Source: Dehalococcoidia bacterium
GTDB taxonomy: Bacteria; Chloroflexota; Dehalococcoidia; Dehalococcoidales; UBA2162
Direction of reading: 5' to 3'
NCBI GenBank assembly: GCA_011191975.1
Contig: DUFA01000090.1
Span: 1 to 43,023, forward strand
Length of the DNA stretch: 43,023 nucleotides
Shown here: one piece after another, positions 7,632 to 15,953 of the stretch
Numbering within the stretch: the first letter of the stretch is position 1
Layout of the letters: the number at the start of each line of letters is the position of its first letter
Translations under genes and position numbers: made by a program
Notes under the pieces: model-generated
The model's database searches: none
What the model saw: only the letters and a program-made list of their open reading frames with translations
What the model was told of the DNA's origin: nothing

Positions 7632-9032
7632 ATGCCGAAAAAATATCATGTAAACGTTCAGAATACACCTCTTGATTTCGGATATCTCTATAAATTTCGC
7701 ATCATAAGGGGTGAAAACTGTATAAATTGTGGAAAATGTACCAAGGTTTGTATTTATGAAGCTCATCAGCGTAGCGAAAAAGATCCTCGTATAATGGCTG
7801 ATCCTAACACTGAAGTCTGCAGGAATTGCTTCAGATGCATTCAGGAATGCCCCAGAGGAGCTCTGGAAAAATCACTGTTCAGTGAATTTACTAATAGTGG
7901 CGGTGAATACTGGACTCCAGACGTTTTACTCACACTATGGAAACAAGCCGAGACCGGCAGTGTACCGGTATCAGGCGCCGGCTACCGCGGACCGTTTACA
8001 GGAAAAGGCTTTGATAGTATGTGGACCGATATGTCGGAGATCGTTAGACCGACCCGCGACGGTATTCACGGACGTGAATATATCAGCACGTCTGTTGACC
8101 TGGGGCGTAAGCTTAGTCATCTTGCTTTTAAATCCGAAAACAACCTGGTATCGAAACTAGAAAATCTGGTCACTCTATCGGTTCCAGTTGTCTTTGATAT
8201 TTCGGAATATAATTTAGCGGCGGAAGTAAAGGAAGCTATTGTCAAAGCGGCAATTGAACTTGATACCTGCGTTATCATACCAGTGGATGAAGTTATCAAA
8301 GATTTTGAAAAGTACATCAAGAATATCATCCCTCGAATGTCTTTCGCAGAAATCGATAATAATGTTGAAATAATTAAACAAACCCGCCTTGTTTCCGTTG
8401 ATTACAGTGAAGATATTACAGGTGATTTCTCTTCGGTAAAAGAAAAAATCAGCAAACTTGGTGATATTGTTACAATCGTACGGGTACCCGCTGTTAATAC
8501 TGTATCGGATATCGTTTCGAAACTGGCTGCGAACGGCGCCGAGGTAATTCACGTTGTAGCCGATTATCGCGGCAGTGGGATCTGTGATTCAACCGGATCT
8601 GATGGTCGTTACATCAAAGATATAATTCGCGATGTTCATGCGGAGCTTCTCAATAATAAGATACGTGACGAGGTTACTATTATGACCTCCGGTGGAATTG
8701 CCCTGGCGGAACATGTAGCCAAAGCCATGCTTTGCGGCGCCGACCTGACAGGGATCGATATTCCCCTGTTGATCGCACTCGGGGCGAGAATATACGAAGG
8801 ATCCGAAAACTCTTTGGTAATGCCGCAAGAGCTGGATAAAATTCCTCTTTCCACTGCAATGCAGCGTATCGTGAATTTGATAGGAACGTGGCACTCGCAG
8901 ATCCTGGAAGTCATGGGTGCAATGGGAATTCGCGATATACGCCGACTGCGCGGAGAAACCGGTCGGGCGATGTTCTTCGAAGAAATTGATAAAGAAACTT
9001 TCGGTAAAATATTCAATAGGAATAAGCAGTAA
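7632..9032 (+). CDS. Ferredoxin-fused, degenerate glutamate synthase FMN-domain paralogue
   Basis: This 466-residue protein has an N-terminal 2[4Fe-4S] ferredoxin module (Cys30, 33, 36, 40 and CRNCFRCIQECP near 63). A diverged copy of the GltB FMN barrel follows. The end aligns by eye with the next gene's product ('MTSGGIALAEHVAKAMLCGAD', then 'IGTWHSQILEVMGAMGI'). The barrel lacks the active-site GGGMSFGS-type loop, the GGYGGTGAAP FMN-phosphate motif and the cysteines of the 3Fe-4S cluster. It is thus probably non-catalytic, acting as an electron-transfer or structural subunit of the glutamate synthase. It is 4 bases downstream of the FAD/Fe-S gene and 4 bases upstream of the intact FMN-domain gene. 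The start ATG is preceded only by a weak AAGAA. Confidence 0.8.
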   Translation: MPKKYHVNVQNTPLDFGYLYKFRIIRGENCINCGKCTKVCIYEAHQRSEKDPRIMADPNTEVCRNCFRCIQECPRGALEKSLFSEFTNSGGEYWTPDVLLTLWKQAETGSVPVSGAGYRGPFTGKGFDSMWTDMSEIVRPTRDGIHGREYISTSVDLGRKLSHLAFKSENNLVSKLENLVTLSVPVVFDISEYNLAAEVKEAIVKAAIELDTCVIIPVDEVIKDFEKYIKNIIPRMSFAEIDNNVEIIKQTRLVSVDYSEDITGDFSSVKEKISKLGDIVTIVRVPAVNTVSDIVSKLAANGAEVIHVVADYRGSGICDSTGSDGRYIKDIIRDVHAELLNNKIRDEVTIMTSGGIALAEHVAKAMLCGADLTGIDIPLLIALGARIYEGSENSLVMPQELDKIPLSTAMQRIVNLIGTWHSQILEVMGAMGIRDIRRLRGETGRAMFFEEIDKETFGKIFNRNKQ

Positions 9033-9036
9033 GAGT

Positions 9037-10542
9037 ATGAAACCGTCAACCGTTCAAATCAAAAATATTCCTTCCAGATTCAGACACCAGGTACCGAAGT
9101 ACAAGGTTACAAGGTCTGACGACTGCATCAACTGTGGCACATGCGCCGGTACCTGTCGGTACGGTGTCCATGAAAGGATAGAAGGTCACAACAAGGTGCG
9201 GCCGCCCATAGATTACAGGTGTATCGGATTCCAATGCCTTGAAAAGGATTTCTGCTGTGTAAACAAGTGCCCCCGTCAGGCGTTACATTTGTCGTTAAAT
9301 CCTATGTATGAAGCACTCGGGGATCTCCGCTGGACGGCTGATATGATCACCGGGACCTGGATCATGGCTGAGACCGGCTATCCTCCGGAACGCACAGATC
9401 TTGAATACAATATAGGGAATTCCGGCGGAGGTTTCGACAAGCTGCGATTGAAATTTCCTGAGAACCCGCCTGAACCATTAGATGAATCTGAAATATCTTT
9501 GGAAATACCTTTAAATCGTAGAGAAGATGGACGGAGTGATATCGTTATTGCCCTGCCTGTTTATGGTGGTGGAATGTCCTTCGGCTCGGTAAGCCTGCCA
9601 ACCATGATTTCCAAAGCCCATTGTGCGGCAAACTGGGATACGTTCACCTGTACCGGCGAAGGAGGGTATCCTGAGATACTTTATCCTTACGATGATCATG
9701 TAATAACCCAGGTGGCAACCGGCCTTTTCGGAGTGCGTGAAGAGACGATCCAGCGTGTGAAGATTATCGAATTTAAGTATGCTCAGGGCGCTAAACCCGG
9801 CTTGGGCGGGCATCTATTAGGCCCGAAAGTCACCGAGAGTGTTGCCAGGATGCGTGAGGCAGTAAAGGGCTCTTCCCTGTTCTCCCCATTCCCGTTTCAC
9901 TCCGTGTATTCGATTGAAGACCATAAAAAGCATATCGACTGGATTAAAGAGATAAATCCGAGTGCGTTAATCTCAGTGAAGGTTTCAACCCCAAGTGACG
10001 TGGACATGGTAGCGGTAGGTTCATACTATGCCGGTGCGCACATTATCCACATCGATGGCGGATATGGTGGTACAGGAGCCGCTCCTGATATAGCGAAGAA
10101 GAATATCGCCATGCCCGTTGAGTATGCAATTACCAAGGTTCACGGATTTCTCAAAGAAGAAGGTGCCAGGGATGCGATGACTCTTATTGCTTCAGGCGGG
10201 ATACGTACCGCCCATGATGTAGCCAAGGCAATCTGCCTAGGTGCTGATGGCGTTGTTATCGGGACCGCGGAACTGGTCGCACTTGAATGCGTCCGCTGTG
10301 GCAACTGTGAATCGGGACGCGGTTGTGCCCGAGGTATCGCCACTACGGATTCTGAGCTGGCAGACCTATTCGAAGAAGACTGGGCAACCCAAAGGGTGAT
10401 AAATCTGTATCATGCCTGGTATGTCCAGCTTGTAGAGATCCTTAAGAAATTCGGACTAAATAGTATCCGGAAACTCGTCGGGCGTACCGATCTGCTGGAG
10501 CACATTGATTATTCACGAAAAACGGAGTCCAATCATGGATAA
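9037..10542 (+). CDS. Glutamate synthase FMN/Fe-S domain protein (archaeal-type GltB2)
   Basis: This 501-residue protein holds the synthase site, where 2-oxoglutarate and ammonia are joined and reduced to glutamate. An N-terminal ferredoxin-like insert has CINCGTCAGTC at 30-40 and an irregular second set at 62-78. The barrel carries GGGMSFGSVS near 177, DGGYGGTGAAP at 340-350 (FMN phosphate), an ASGGIRTAHDVAKA helix near 388, and cysteines 418, 421, 424 and 430 in the place of the 3Fe-4S ligands. It matches the stand-alone GltB2 of archaea, not the 1500-residue bacterial GltB. I chose ATG at 9037 instead of an in-frame start at 8917, because the earlier one would overlap the preceding gene by 116 bases. 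It overlaps the next gene by 8 bases. Confidence 0.9.
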   Translation: MKPSTVQIKNIPSRFRHQVPKYKVTRSDDCINCGTCAGTCRYGVHERIEGHNKVRPPIDYRCIGFQCLEKDFCCVNKCPRQALHLSLNPMYEALGDLRWTADMITGTWIMAETGYPPERTDLEYNIGNSGGGFDKLRLKFPENPPEPLDESEISLEIPLNRREDGRSDIVIALPVYGGGMSFGSVSLPTMISKAHCAANWDTFTCTGEGGYPEILYPYDDHVITQVATGLFGVREETIQRVKIIEFKYAQGAKPGLGGHLLGPKVTESVARMREAVKGSSLFSPFPFHSVYSIEDHKKHIDWIKEINPSALISVKVSTPSDVDMVAVGSYYAGAHIIHIDGGYGGTGAAPDIAKKNIAMPVEYAITKVHGFLKEEGARDAMTLIASGGIRTAHDVAKAICLGADGVVIGTAELVALECVRCGNCESGRGCARGIATTDSELADLFEEDWATQRVINLYHAWYVQLVEILKKFGLNSIRKLVGRTDLLEHIDYSRKTESNHG

Positions 10543-13165
10543 TGCCGAGAAGATACTGCGTTCACGTGCAGAAATGTGCAACCAGGTACAGGATCTCCCT
10601 CCTAATACTGAGGAAGAAGGCGGTTGCGGTGTTACAGGATTTATCTGTTCCATCCCGGTGACCGGGAAGAATATATTCGAGCCGTCGGTACAGATGCACA
10701 ACAGGGGTAATGGAAAAGGTGGCGGTATTGCTGCGGTGGGATTTATTCCGGAAGCTCTCGGAGTGTCTAGGCAGGTCCTGGATGATGATTATATGCTGCA
10801 TATCGCTCTCCTTGACAGTAGCGTCGCGGATAATGTTGCAGGTGAATATATTACGCCGCATTTTAACATCGATAAAGCCGAGAAACTGGATATCCTGGAT
10901 GATTATCGTTCCATAGGGCTGGAAGTAAAACCGCCGGATATTATGCGTTACTTCGTACGTGTGAAAGAAGATGTCCTGGATGACTTTATCAGTGAAAACT
11001 CCTTGGCATCCATCAGCCGACGTGATGCCGAGGATGAGTTCGTCTACCGTAACAGCTTTCAGATAAACAACCGGTATTATGCTTCGCTTGGTGAGAAACA
11101 GGCTTTCGTCATGTCTCACGGAAGAAACATGATGATATTGAAGATAGTCGGTTATGCCGAAAACGTCGTCCGGTATTACAAGCTGGATGATTTTAAAGCC
11201 CATGCGTGGCTTGCCCACCAGCGCTATCCAACCCGCGGAAGAGTCTGGCATCCCGGAGGATGCCACCCCTTCAGTGCACTCAATGAAGCGCTTGTTCATA
11301 ATGGCGATTTCGCAAATTACCAGGCGGTCTATGATTATTTAAAACAGCGAAATTACCTTCCTTTGTTCCTGACAGATACGGAGGAGGCAGCGCTGTTGAT
11401 CGACCTGTGGGGAAGAGTTTATAAATATCCTCTTGAGTATCTTATTGAAGCCATGGCTCCGACTTCTGAAATGGACTTCGATTTATTACCACCTGAAAAA
11501 CAGGAAATTTATAAAGCTATTCAGACTCATCACGTATTTTCTTCGCCTGATGGTCCCTGGTTCTTTATCATCGCCCGTAACGATACGGCAAATAACCAGT
11601 TTCAGCTGATCGGGATCACCGATACTGCCATGCTGAGACCCCAAGTGTTCGCTTTACAGGAAGGTGAAGTCCAGGTAGGGTTAATCTGCTCGGAGAAGCA
11701 GGCTATCGACGCGACACTCCACTCGCTGGAAAGAGAAGATCCGCGTTTCAGACCGATTGCCGATAAATACTGGAATGCACGTGGCGGAAGTTATACGGAC
11801 GGTGGTGCTTTTATTTTCAACCTTAAAGATTCCGGAGACGGATCTGATAATAAACAATTAATCTGTACCGATAAGTTCGGGAAAGTAATCACGACGGATA
11901 AAGAAAAAGTGATTTGTACCCCTTCTCCGTGTTCAAGTGAAATTAATTCACCGCATGGATATATCGATAATCAACTGAATAGCCTGTTTTCTGAGTCGGG
12001 CAATTCCGACACCGCACAAAGCATATTTACTTATATTCGGGATAAAATGCCGGAATATGATGTAGAAGCATACAAGGCTGCAATTAATACTTTATATAAA
12101 CAATCGTTGATTAATGACTCATATAAGCAGACTGCAATAACAGCCCTGACACTATTGACCGATCGTCGTTATGATACTGGAAGAATAAAGAGGAGTTCGG
12201 TATTACACGTTCTCAGAAGCAATCTGTATGAAATACTCGATGCTACTCCACTGGTATGTGAAAATGCGTCCTCGTATTTTAATCGGATTGATTATGATTT
12301 CCGTGATTCGCTACAGGCACCCCAAAATGAGATGCAGGTTCTGGTAGTCGATGCCGGGGAGTTCGAACCTGAAGGTGATAACTGTGATGCGGTGATGCTG
12401 GTCGATGCGTATAAGCTCGGTTGGCGACGGTTCATAATCTACAAATATCGTGGTCAGAGGTTTACAGGATGTGGTTTTGGTCCGGCAACCCAGGGCGTTC
12501 GGATTGATGTCTATGGTTCATCGGGTGATTATCTGGCATCAGGTATCGATGGAATGGAAATATATGTTCACGGAAATGCCCAGGATCAGCTTTGCCAGAT
12601 TATGAAAGACGGCAAACTTGTCGTCTTTGGTGATGTCGGGCAGACATTCATGTACGGAGCCAAAGGTGGAGTGGCTTATGTTTTAGGTAATGCTGCCGGA
12701 CGGCCTCTCATTAACGCCGTTGGTAAACCTCGCGTCGTTATTAATGGTACCGCCTTAGACTACCTTGCGGAATCATTTATGGCCGGTAATCCCCTGCGCG
12801 GTGGCGGATTCGTGATAGTAAACGGTATCGGTTTTGACGATAATAACGGTGCTATCGTTGAACTAGACTCTCCTTACCCGGGTTCGAATATCTTCTCTCT
12901 GGCTTCCGGTGGGGCGATCTATGTACGTGATCCACATGAAAAACTGGTCGATGAACAGCTGAACGGCGGAGAGTTTGTTAAAATTTCAGACTCAGACTGG
13001 AAACTGATTTTGCCCTACCTTGAAGAGAACGAGCAACTTTTCGGTATCGATATTAAACGACTCCTGACTGTTGAAGGAAAAGAAATGCAACCCGGTGAAG
13101 TTTACAGGAAGATCAGACCGAAAAGGTCGGCAGTTGCTGTTGATGATGACGGCCTAAGCGAGTAA
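10535..13165 (+). CDS. Glutamate synthase glutaminase domain fused directly to GXGXG domain (GltB1-GltB3)
   Basis: This 876-residue protein starts with a class II glutamine amidotransferase domain. The catalytic Cys is residue 31 in EEGGCGVTGF, so a 30-residue propeptide must be removed. 'HQRYPTRGRVWHPGG' near 228 and 'VHNGDF' near 253 are substrate-loop motifs. From about residue 590 a GXGXG beta-helix domain follows, with repeated turns such as GDVGQTFMYGAKGG. A helical segment of about 100 residues lies between them. In bacterial GltB the FMN domain sits between these two; here it is encoded separately upstream. The protein hydrolyses glutamine and probably channels ammonia to the GltB2 partner. 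The start ATG has CGGAG seven bases upstream and overlaps the preceding stop. It is the last gene of the operon. Confidence 0.88.
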   Translation: MDNAEKILRSRAEMCNQVQDLPPNTEEEGGCGVTGFICSIPVTGKNIFEPSVQMHNRGNGKGGGIAAVGFIPEALGVSRQVLDDDYMLHIALLDSSVADNVAGEYITPHFNIDKAEKLDILDDYRSIGLEVKPPDIMRYFVRVKEDVLDDFISENSLASISRRDAEDEFVYRNSFQINNRYYASLGEKQAFVMSHGRNMMILKIVGYAENVVRYYKLDDFKAHAWLAHQRYPTRGRVWHPGGCHPFSALNEALVHNGDFANYQAVYDYLKQRNYLPLFLTDTEEAALLIDLWGRVYKYPLEYLIEAMAPTSEMDFDLLPPEKQEIYKAIQTHHVFSSPDGPWFFIIARNDTANNQFQLIGITDTAMLRPQVFALQEGEVQVGLICSEKQAIDATLHSLEREDPRFRPIADKYWNARGGSYTDGGAFIFNLKDSGDGSDNKQLICTDKFGKVITTDKEKVICTPSPCSSEINSPHGYIDNQLNSLFSESGNSDTAQSIFTYIRDKMPEYDVEAYKAAINTLYKQSLINDSYKQTAITALTLLTDRRYDTGRIKRSSVLHVLRSNLYEILDATPLVCENASSYFNRIDYDFRDSLQAPQNEMQVLVVDAGEFEPEGDNCDAVMLVDAYKLGWRRFIIYKYRGQRFTGCGFGPATQGVRIDVYGSSGDYLASGIDGMEIYVHGNAQDQLCQIMKDGKLVVFGDVGQTFMYGAKGGVAYVLGNAAGRPLINAVGKPRVVINGTALDYLAESFMAGNPLRGGGFVIVNGIGFDDNNGAIVELDSPYPGSNIFSLASGGAIYVRDPHEKLVDEQLNGGEFVKISDSDWKLILPYLEENEQLFGIDIKRLLTVEGKEMQPGEVYRKIRPKRSAVAVDDDGLSE

Positions 13166-13270
13166 AGAGCAGAATTTCCTGATATCGAATATTGTTTTCT
13201 CTGACGATTTAGTATCAACTACTTGATTAGATGATGAAATGAAGCCTGAGTTAATAAATAGGAGGTTGAT

Positions 13271-13645
13271 ATGTCTTACAACTGGGGTCCCCACTATATT
13301 GTTCCTTCAGAGGCTCTCACGATTTATTCTGGTGGTGTACTGTTACGCGAGGAATATGATGAAGCTTTACTCAGTAAAGAACTGGCAGCACTTGGATTTG
13401 GTGGCAGGATAATTGGTGTAAACAATCCATGGTATTATCGAAAGAAAAATTCAGAAACATGGATCCAGATTGGCGAATCACAGGATAAAAGTAATAATTT
13501 TTCAGTAAGATGGGATACTACCGTGCTGGAAAACGGACAGTATGAGATAATGGGTTTGATGCATGTGTATACTGAGGAGCTGGGAGGCGAAAGACGCAAA
13601 GCTATAGCACGGGAAAACATCGTCGAGGTTACAGTAAAGAACTAA
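13271..13645 (+). CDS. Hypothetical protein, beta-rich
   Basis: I do not recognise this 124-residue protein. It has no signal peptide and no membrane segment. The second half ('WIQIGESQDKSNNFSVRWDT', then 'VLENGQYEIMGLMHVYT') has the alternating pattern and Trp/Gly placement of a small immunoglobulin- or fibronectin-like beta sandwich. The start is well supported by AGGAGG seven bases upstream of the ATG. It sits 105 bases after the glutamate synthase operon and 31 bases before hisH, so it may be the first gene of the hisH-hisF transcript. Confidence 0.7.
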   Translation: MSYNWGPHYIVPSEALTIYSGGVLLREEYDEALLSKELAALGFGGRIIGVNNPWYYRKKNSETWIQIGESQDKSNNFSVRWDTTVLENGQYEIMGLMHVYTEELGGERRKAIARENIVEVTVKN

Positions 13646-13676
13646 ATTGTCCGCGATGTGAAAAAAGAGGTCGCAG

Positions 13677-14291
13677 ATGATAACCGTAATTGATTATGGT
13701 GCAGGAAATATCAGAAACGTTGTTAACGCAATAAATAAGTTAGGATACCAGGTAAAACTTACGAGTGTCCCTGATGAAGTGTTATCGGCGGACACAGTGA
13801 TTCTTCCCGGAGTAGGAGCTGCTGGCGATACGGTTTCGAGCTTGGAAAAATTAAATCTTACAGAACCTGTTCGGAGAGTTATCACTGAGAACAGACCGTT
13901 CATGGGAATTTGTATCGGTTTACAGATACTGTTTACGGAAACCGAGGAAGACAGGGGGCAAAAATGTCTCGATGTTTTTCCCGGTATGGTAAAGAAGTTT
14001 CCGGAAGGACGTAAGATCCCTCACATGGGATGGAACCAGGTAAAACAGGAAATTAATCATCCGGTGTTTGAAGGAGTACCGGATAATTCGAATTTTTACT
14101 TTGTCCATAGTTACTATGTCGATCCTGAAAACAAGTCACTTGTTGCCGGTACAACGGAATATGGTATTGACTTTTGCAGTATGGTAGCACAAGGCAATAT
14201 GATAGGAACGCAATTCCATCCTGAAAAAAGTGGAGATGCGGGACTGAAAATTCTGGATAATTTCCTCAGGTATACCGGAAATTTCAAATAA
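13677..14291 (+). CDS. hisH: Imidazole glycerol phosphate synthase subunit HisH (glutaminase)
   Basis: This 204-residue class I glutamine amidotransferase has the family opening 'VIDYGAGNIRNV', an oxyanion-strand region 'ILPGVGA' near 41, the nucleophile Cys78 in GICIGLQ, and the His-Glu pair in QFHPEKS near residue 181. It releases ammonia from glutamine and passes it through HisF to make imidazole glycerol phosphate and AICAR, joining histidine and purine synthesis. The length is normal. The start ATG has AAGAGG six bases upstream. hisF follows after 40 bases. The other his genes are not in this window, so the pair was separated from the rest of the pathway and placed in a nitrogen-assimilation neighbourhood. 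Confidence 0.95.
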   Translation: MITVIDYGAGNIRNVVNAINKLGYQVKLTSVPDEVLSADTVILPGVGAAGDTVSSLEKLNLTEPVRRVITENRPFMGICIGLQILFTETEEDRGQKCLDVFPGMVKKFPEGRKIPHMGWNQVKQEINHPVFEGVPDNSNFYFVHSYYVDPENKSLVAGTTEYGIDFCSMVAQGNMIGTQFHPEKSGDAGLKILDNFLRYTGNFK

Positions 14292-14331
14292 TGCCAATGA
14301 ATAACCGGCGAAGAAGATAAGGCCAAAAAGA

Positions 14332-15108
14332 GTGTTAACGAAAAGGATTATTCCCTGCCTGGATGTAAAAAACGGCAGAGTGGTCAAGGGGGTAAAATTC
14401 CGTGACCACAGAGATGCTGGTGACCCTGTAGAACTAGCCGCGTTCTACAACGCTGAAGGAGCGGACGAACTTACGTTTTACGACATAACAGCCTCCAGCG
14501 ACGGACGTGCAATAATGCGTGAAGTTGTTGAACAGACGGCCAGTCAGGTTTTTATCCCGCTGACTGTTGCCGGAGGGCTCCGTACGGTCGAAGATATGCA
14601 CGCGATACTGAAATCCGGAGCCGACAAGGTATCCATCAACACTCCGGCGATCCTAAATCCTAAGCTTATTACCGAAGGAGCGCTTAGATTCGGGAGCCAG
14701 TGTATTGTCCTCGGAATGGATGCCAAGCGGATTCCCGGTTCAAATCCGGCGCGATGGATAGTGCATACTTATTCCGGGGCCGACGGAGGTACAGCTACCG
14801 ATATCGATGCTGTCGAATGGGCGATGAAAGCGGTCAAACTGGGCGCCGGCGAGATTACGGTGAACAGTATTGATACCGACGGAACACGGGCAGGCTATGA
14901 TCTGGAATTACTGAGGACTATATCGGAGAATGTATCGGTACCGGTAATAGCCAGCGGCGGTGCCGGTTCGCCCGAAGACATCCTGAAAGCGCTGGTCGAG
15001 GGACAAGCGGACGCAGCCCTGGCTGCTACAATCTTTCACTATGGAGTTCACCCTATCGGCAAGACGAAGAAGTATTTGGCTGATAAAGGTATACCTGTAA
15101 GAATGTAA
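14332..15108 (+). CDS. hisF: Imidazole glycerol phosphate synthase subunit HisF (cyclase)
   Basis: This 258-residue (beta-alpha)8 barrel has the two catalytic aspartates in [12 protein letters not shown] (Asp11) and VLGMDAKR near 130, and the phosphate-binding loops '[10 protein letters not shown]' and '[10 protein letters not shown]'. With HisH it forms the heterodimer that closes the imidazole ring. Length and motifs are complete. The start is GTG at 14332, the only in-frame start that keeps the conserved 'RIIPCLDV' opening. The ribosome site is weak (AAGG about nine bases upstream). The OmpR-type regulator gene follows 60 bases downstream on the same strand. Confidence 0.95.
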   Translation: MLTKRIIPCLDVKNGRVVKGVKFRDHRDAGDPVELAAFYNAEGADELTFYDITASSDGRAIMREVVEQTASQVFIPLTVAGGLRTVEDMHAILKSGADKVSINTPAILNPKLITEGALRFGSQCIVLGMDAKRIPGSNPARWIVHTYSGADGGTATDIDAVEWAMKAVKLGAGEITVNSIDTDGTRAGYDLELLRTISENVSVPVIASGGAGSPEDILKALVEGQADAALAATIFHYGVHPIGKTKKYLADKGIPVRM

Positions 15109-15168
15109 CCTGGAGGATTTTACCTGCCGGTCGATATCTGGATAGAGGAGACCGGGAAGGAAGGGAAA

Positions 15169-15846
15169 ATGCCAGACCTGATTATTATAGGCAGAAACAA
15201 CGGGAAGCTGGCAGAACTTCAGATAGCACTTTCCCGCAAAGGTTTCGGGTGCTCTCTGACTGCTTATAATGAAGATATTACCGAGTATATAGCAAATCAA
15301 CTCCCCGACATTGTGATTGCTGAAGTTGATGGCTATCAATCCGGAAATATTACCCGCGAATATATACAGGAAATCAAGATTAGAACTTCCCTGCCGGTTA
15401 TTGCTCTTGTGTCCGGGGATATCCTGGAAAACCTCGACGTTGATCATAATATCGATGATTTTATTACGACACCTTACGACGCCGCCGAGCTTGCATTGAG
15501 GATAAAGCGTATACTCAAGCGTGAGGTAGTGCCGGAAGACCATGAAACTATCAGTTTCGAAGCTTTACTGATCGATTTAGCGAGTTGCGAGGTGTCGGTC
15601 GAAGGTAAAAAGGTAGAACTTACCTTCAAGGAATATGAATTATTGAAGTTTCTTGCCGGAAACGGCGGTCGGGTATTTACAAGGGAAACGTTACTCGACA
15701 AAATCTGGGGAATGGATTACTTTGGCGGTGACAGGACGGTTGACGTTCATATAAGGCGGTTAAGGAGTAAGATAGAAAAACCGGGACTTTCATTTATCGA
15801 AACAGTAAGAAATATCGGGTATAGATTCCGGAAGGATGAAGATTAG
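15169..15846 (+). CDS. OmpR-family regulator with atypical receiver domain, GlnR-like
   Basis: This 225-residue DNA-binding protein has residues 1-118 forming a receiver fold and 125-222 forming a winged helix of the OmpR/PhoB type ('LTFKEYELLKFLAGNGG', 'GDRTVDVHIRRLRSKIE', 'ETVRNIGYRFR'). The receiver has lost its phosphorylation set. The acidic pair near the first strand is replaced by Gly-Arg, the phosphoacceptor Asp is Glu52, and the conserved Lys is Thr101. No sensor kinase is adjacent. Actinobacterial GlnR, the global nitrogen regulator, is likewise an orphan OmpR protein that works without phosphorylation. It lies 107 bases upstream of amtB, and GlnR-like 11-base repeats start right at its stop codon, so control of amtB and glnA is a strong inference. 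The start has GGAAGGG upstream. Confidence 0.82.
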   Translation: MPDLIIIGRNNGKLAELQIALSRKGFGCSLTAYNEDITEYIANQLPDIVIAEVDGYQSGNITREYIQEIKIRTSLPVIALVSGDILENLDVDHNIDDFITTPYDAAELALRIKRILKREVVPEDHETISFEALLIDLASCEVSVEGKKVELTFKEYELLKFLAGNGGRVFTRETLLDKIWGMDYFGGDRTVDVHIRRLRSKIEKPGLSFIETVRNIGYRFRKDED

Positions 15847-15892
15847 GTTAATGACAGGTTAACGTATTGTTACAGTTAACATAGATTTAACA
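15846..15892 (+). promoter_or_regulatory. Array of 11-base direct repeats upstream of amtB (GlnR-box-like)
   Basis: Half-sites of GTTAA/GTTAC type begin at 15847, 15858 and 15869, exactly 11 bases apart. After a 6-base shift, GTTAA begins at 15875 and TTTAA at 15886, again 11 apart. Streptomyces GlnR boxes are described as gTnAc-n6-GaAAc repeats, also an 11-base period. The array ends about ten bases before a TATAAA (15902-15907) that may be the amtB -10 element. The match to the pair upstream of glnA supports a common regulator, most simply the product of the adjacent OmpR-type gene. Confidence 0.6.
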
Positions 15893-15926
15893 TTACCGAA
15901 ATATAAAAGAAACATTAACAGGCTAG

Positions 15927-15952
15927 ACTATCCTTAAAAAAAGGAGGATAGT
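15927..15952 (+). promoter_or_regulatory. Hairpin enclosing the amtB ribosome-binding site
   Basis: ACTATCC (15927-15933) is perfectly complementary to GGATAGT (15946-15952), giving a 7-base-pair stem with a 12-base loop. The Shine-Dalgarno sequence AAGGAGG (15941-15947) lies in the loop and the first stem bases, and the ATG follows directly at 15954. Folding would hide part of the ribosome site and could lower or regulate amtB-glnK translation. No ligand-binding structure is apparent. Confidence 0.4.
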
Positions 15953-15953
15953 T

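Noticed and set aside
8917-9036. N-terminal extension of the GltB2 protein by 40 residues
   Set aside because: It would lie in the 3' end of the preceding gene, and the residues do not resemble the family; ATG at 9037 is adjacent to the preceding stop.
10562-11299. Minus-strand open frame of 245 codons opposite the GltB1-GltB3 gene
   Set aside because: It lies wholly inside a well-supported gene and has no recognisable motif.
14908-15543. Minus-strand open frame of 211 codons opposite hisF and the OmpR-type gene
   Set aside because: It spans two secure genes, and its composition looks non-coding.
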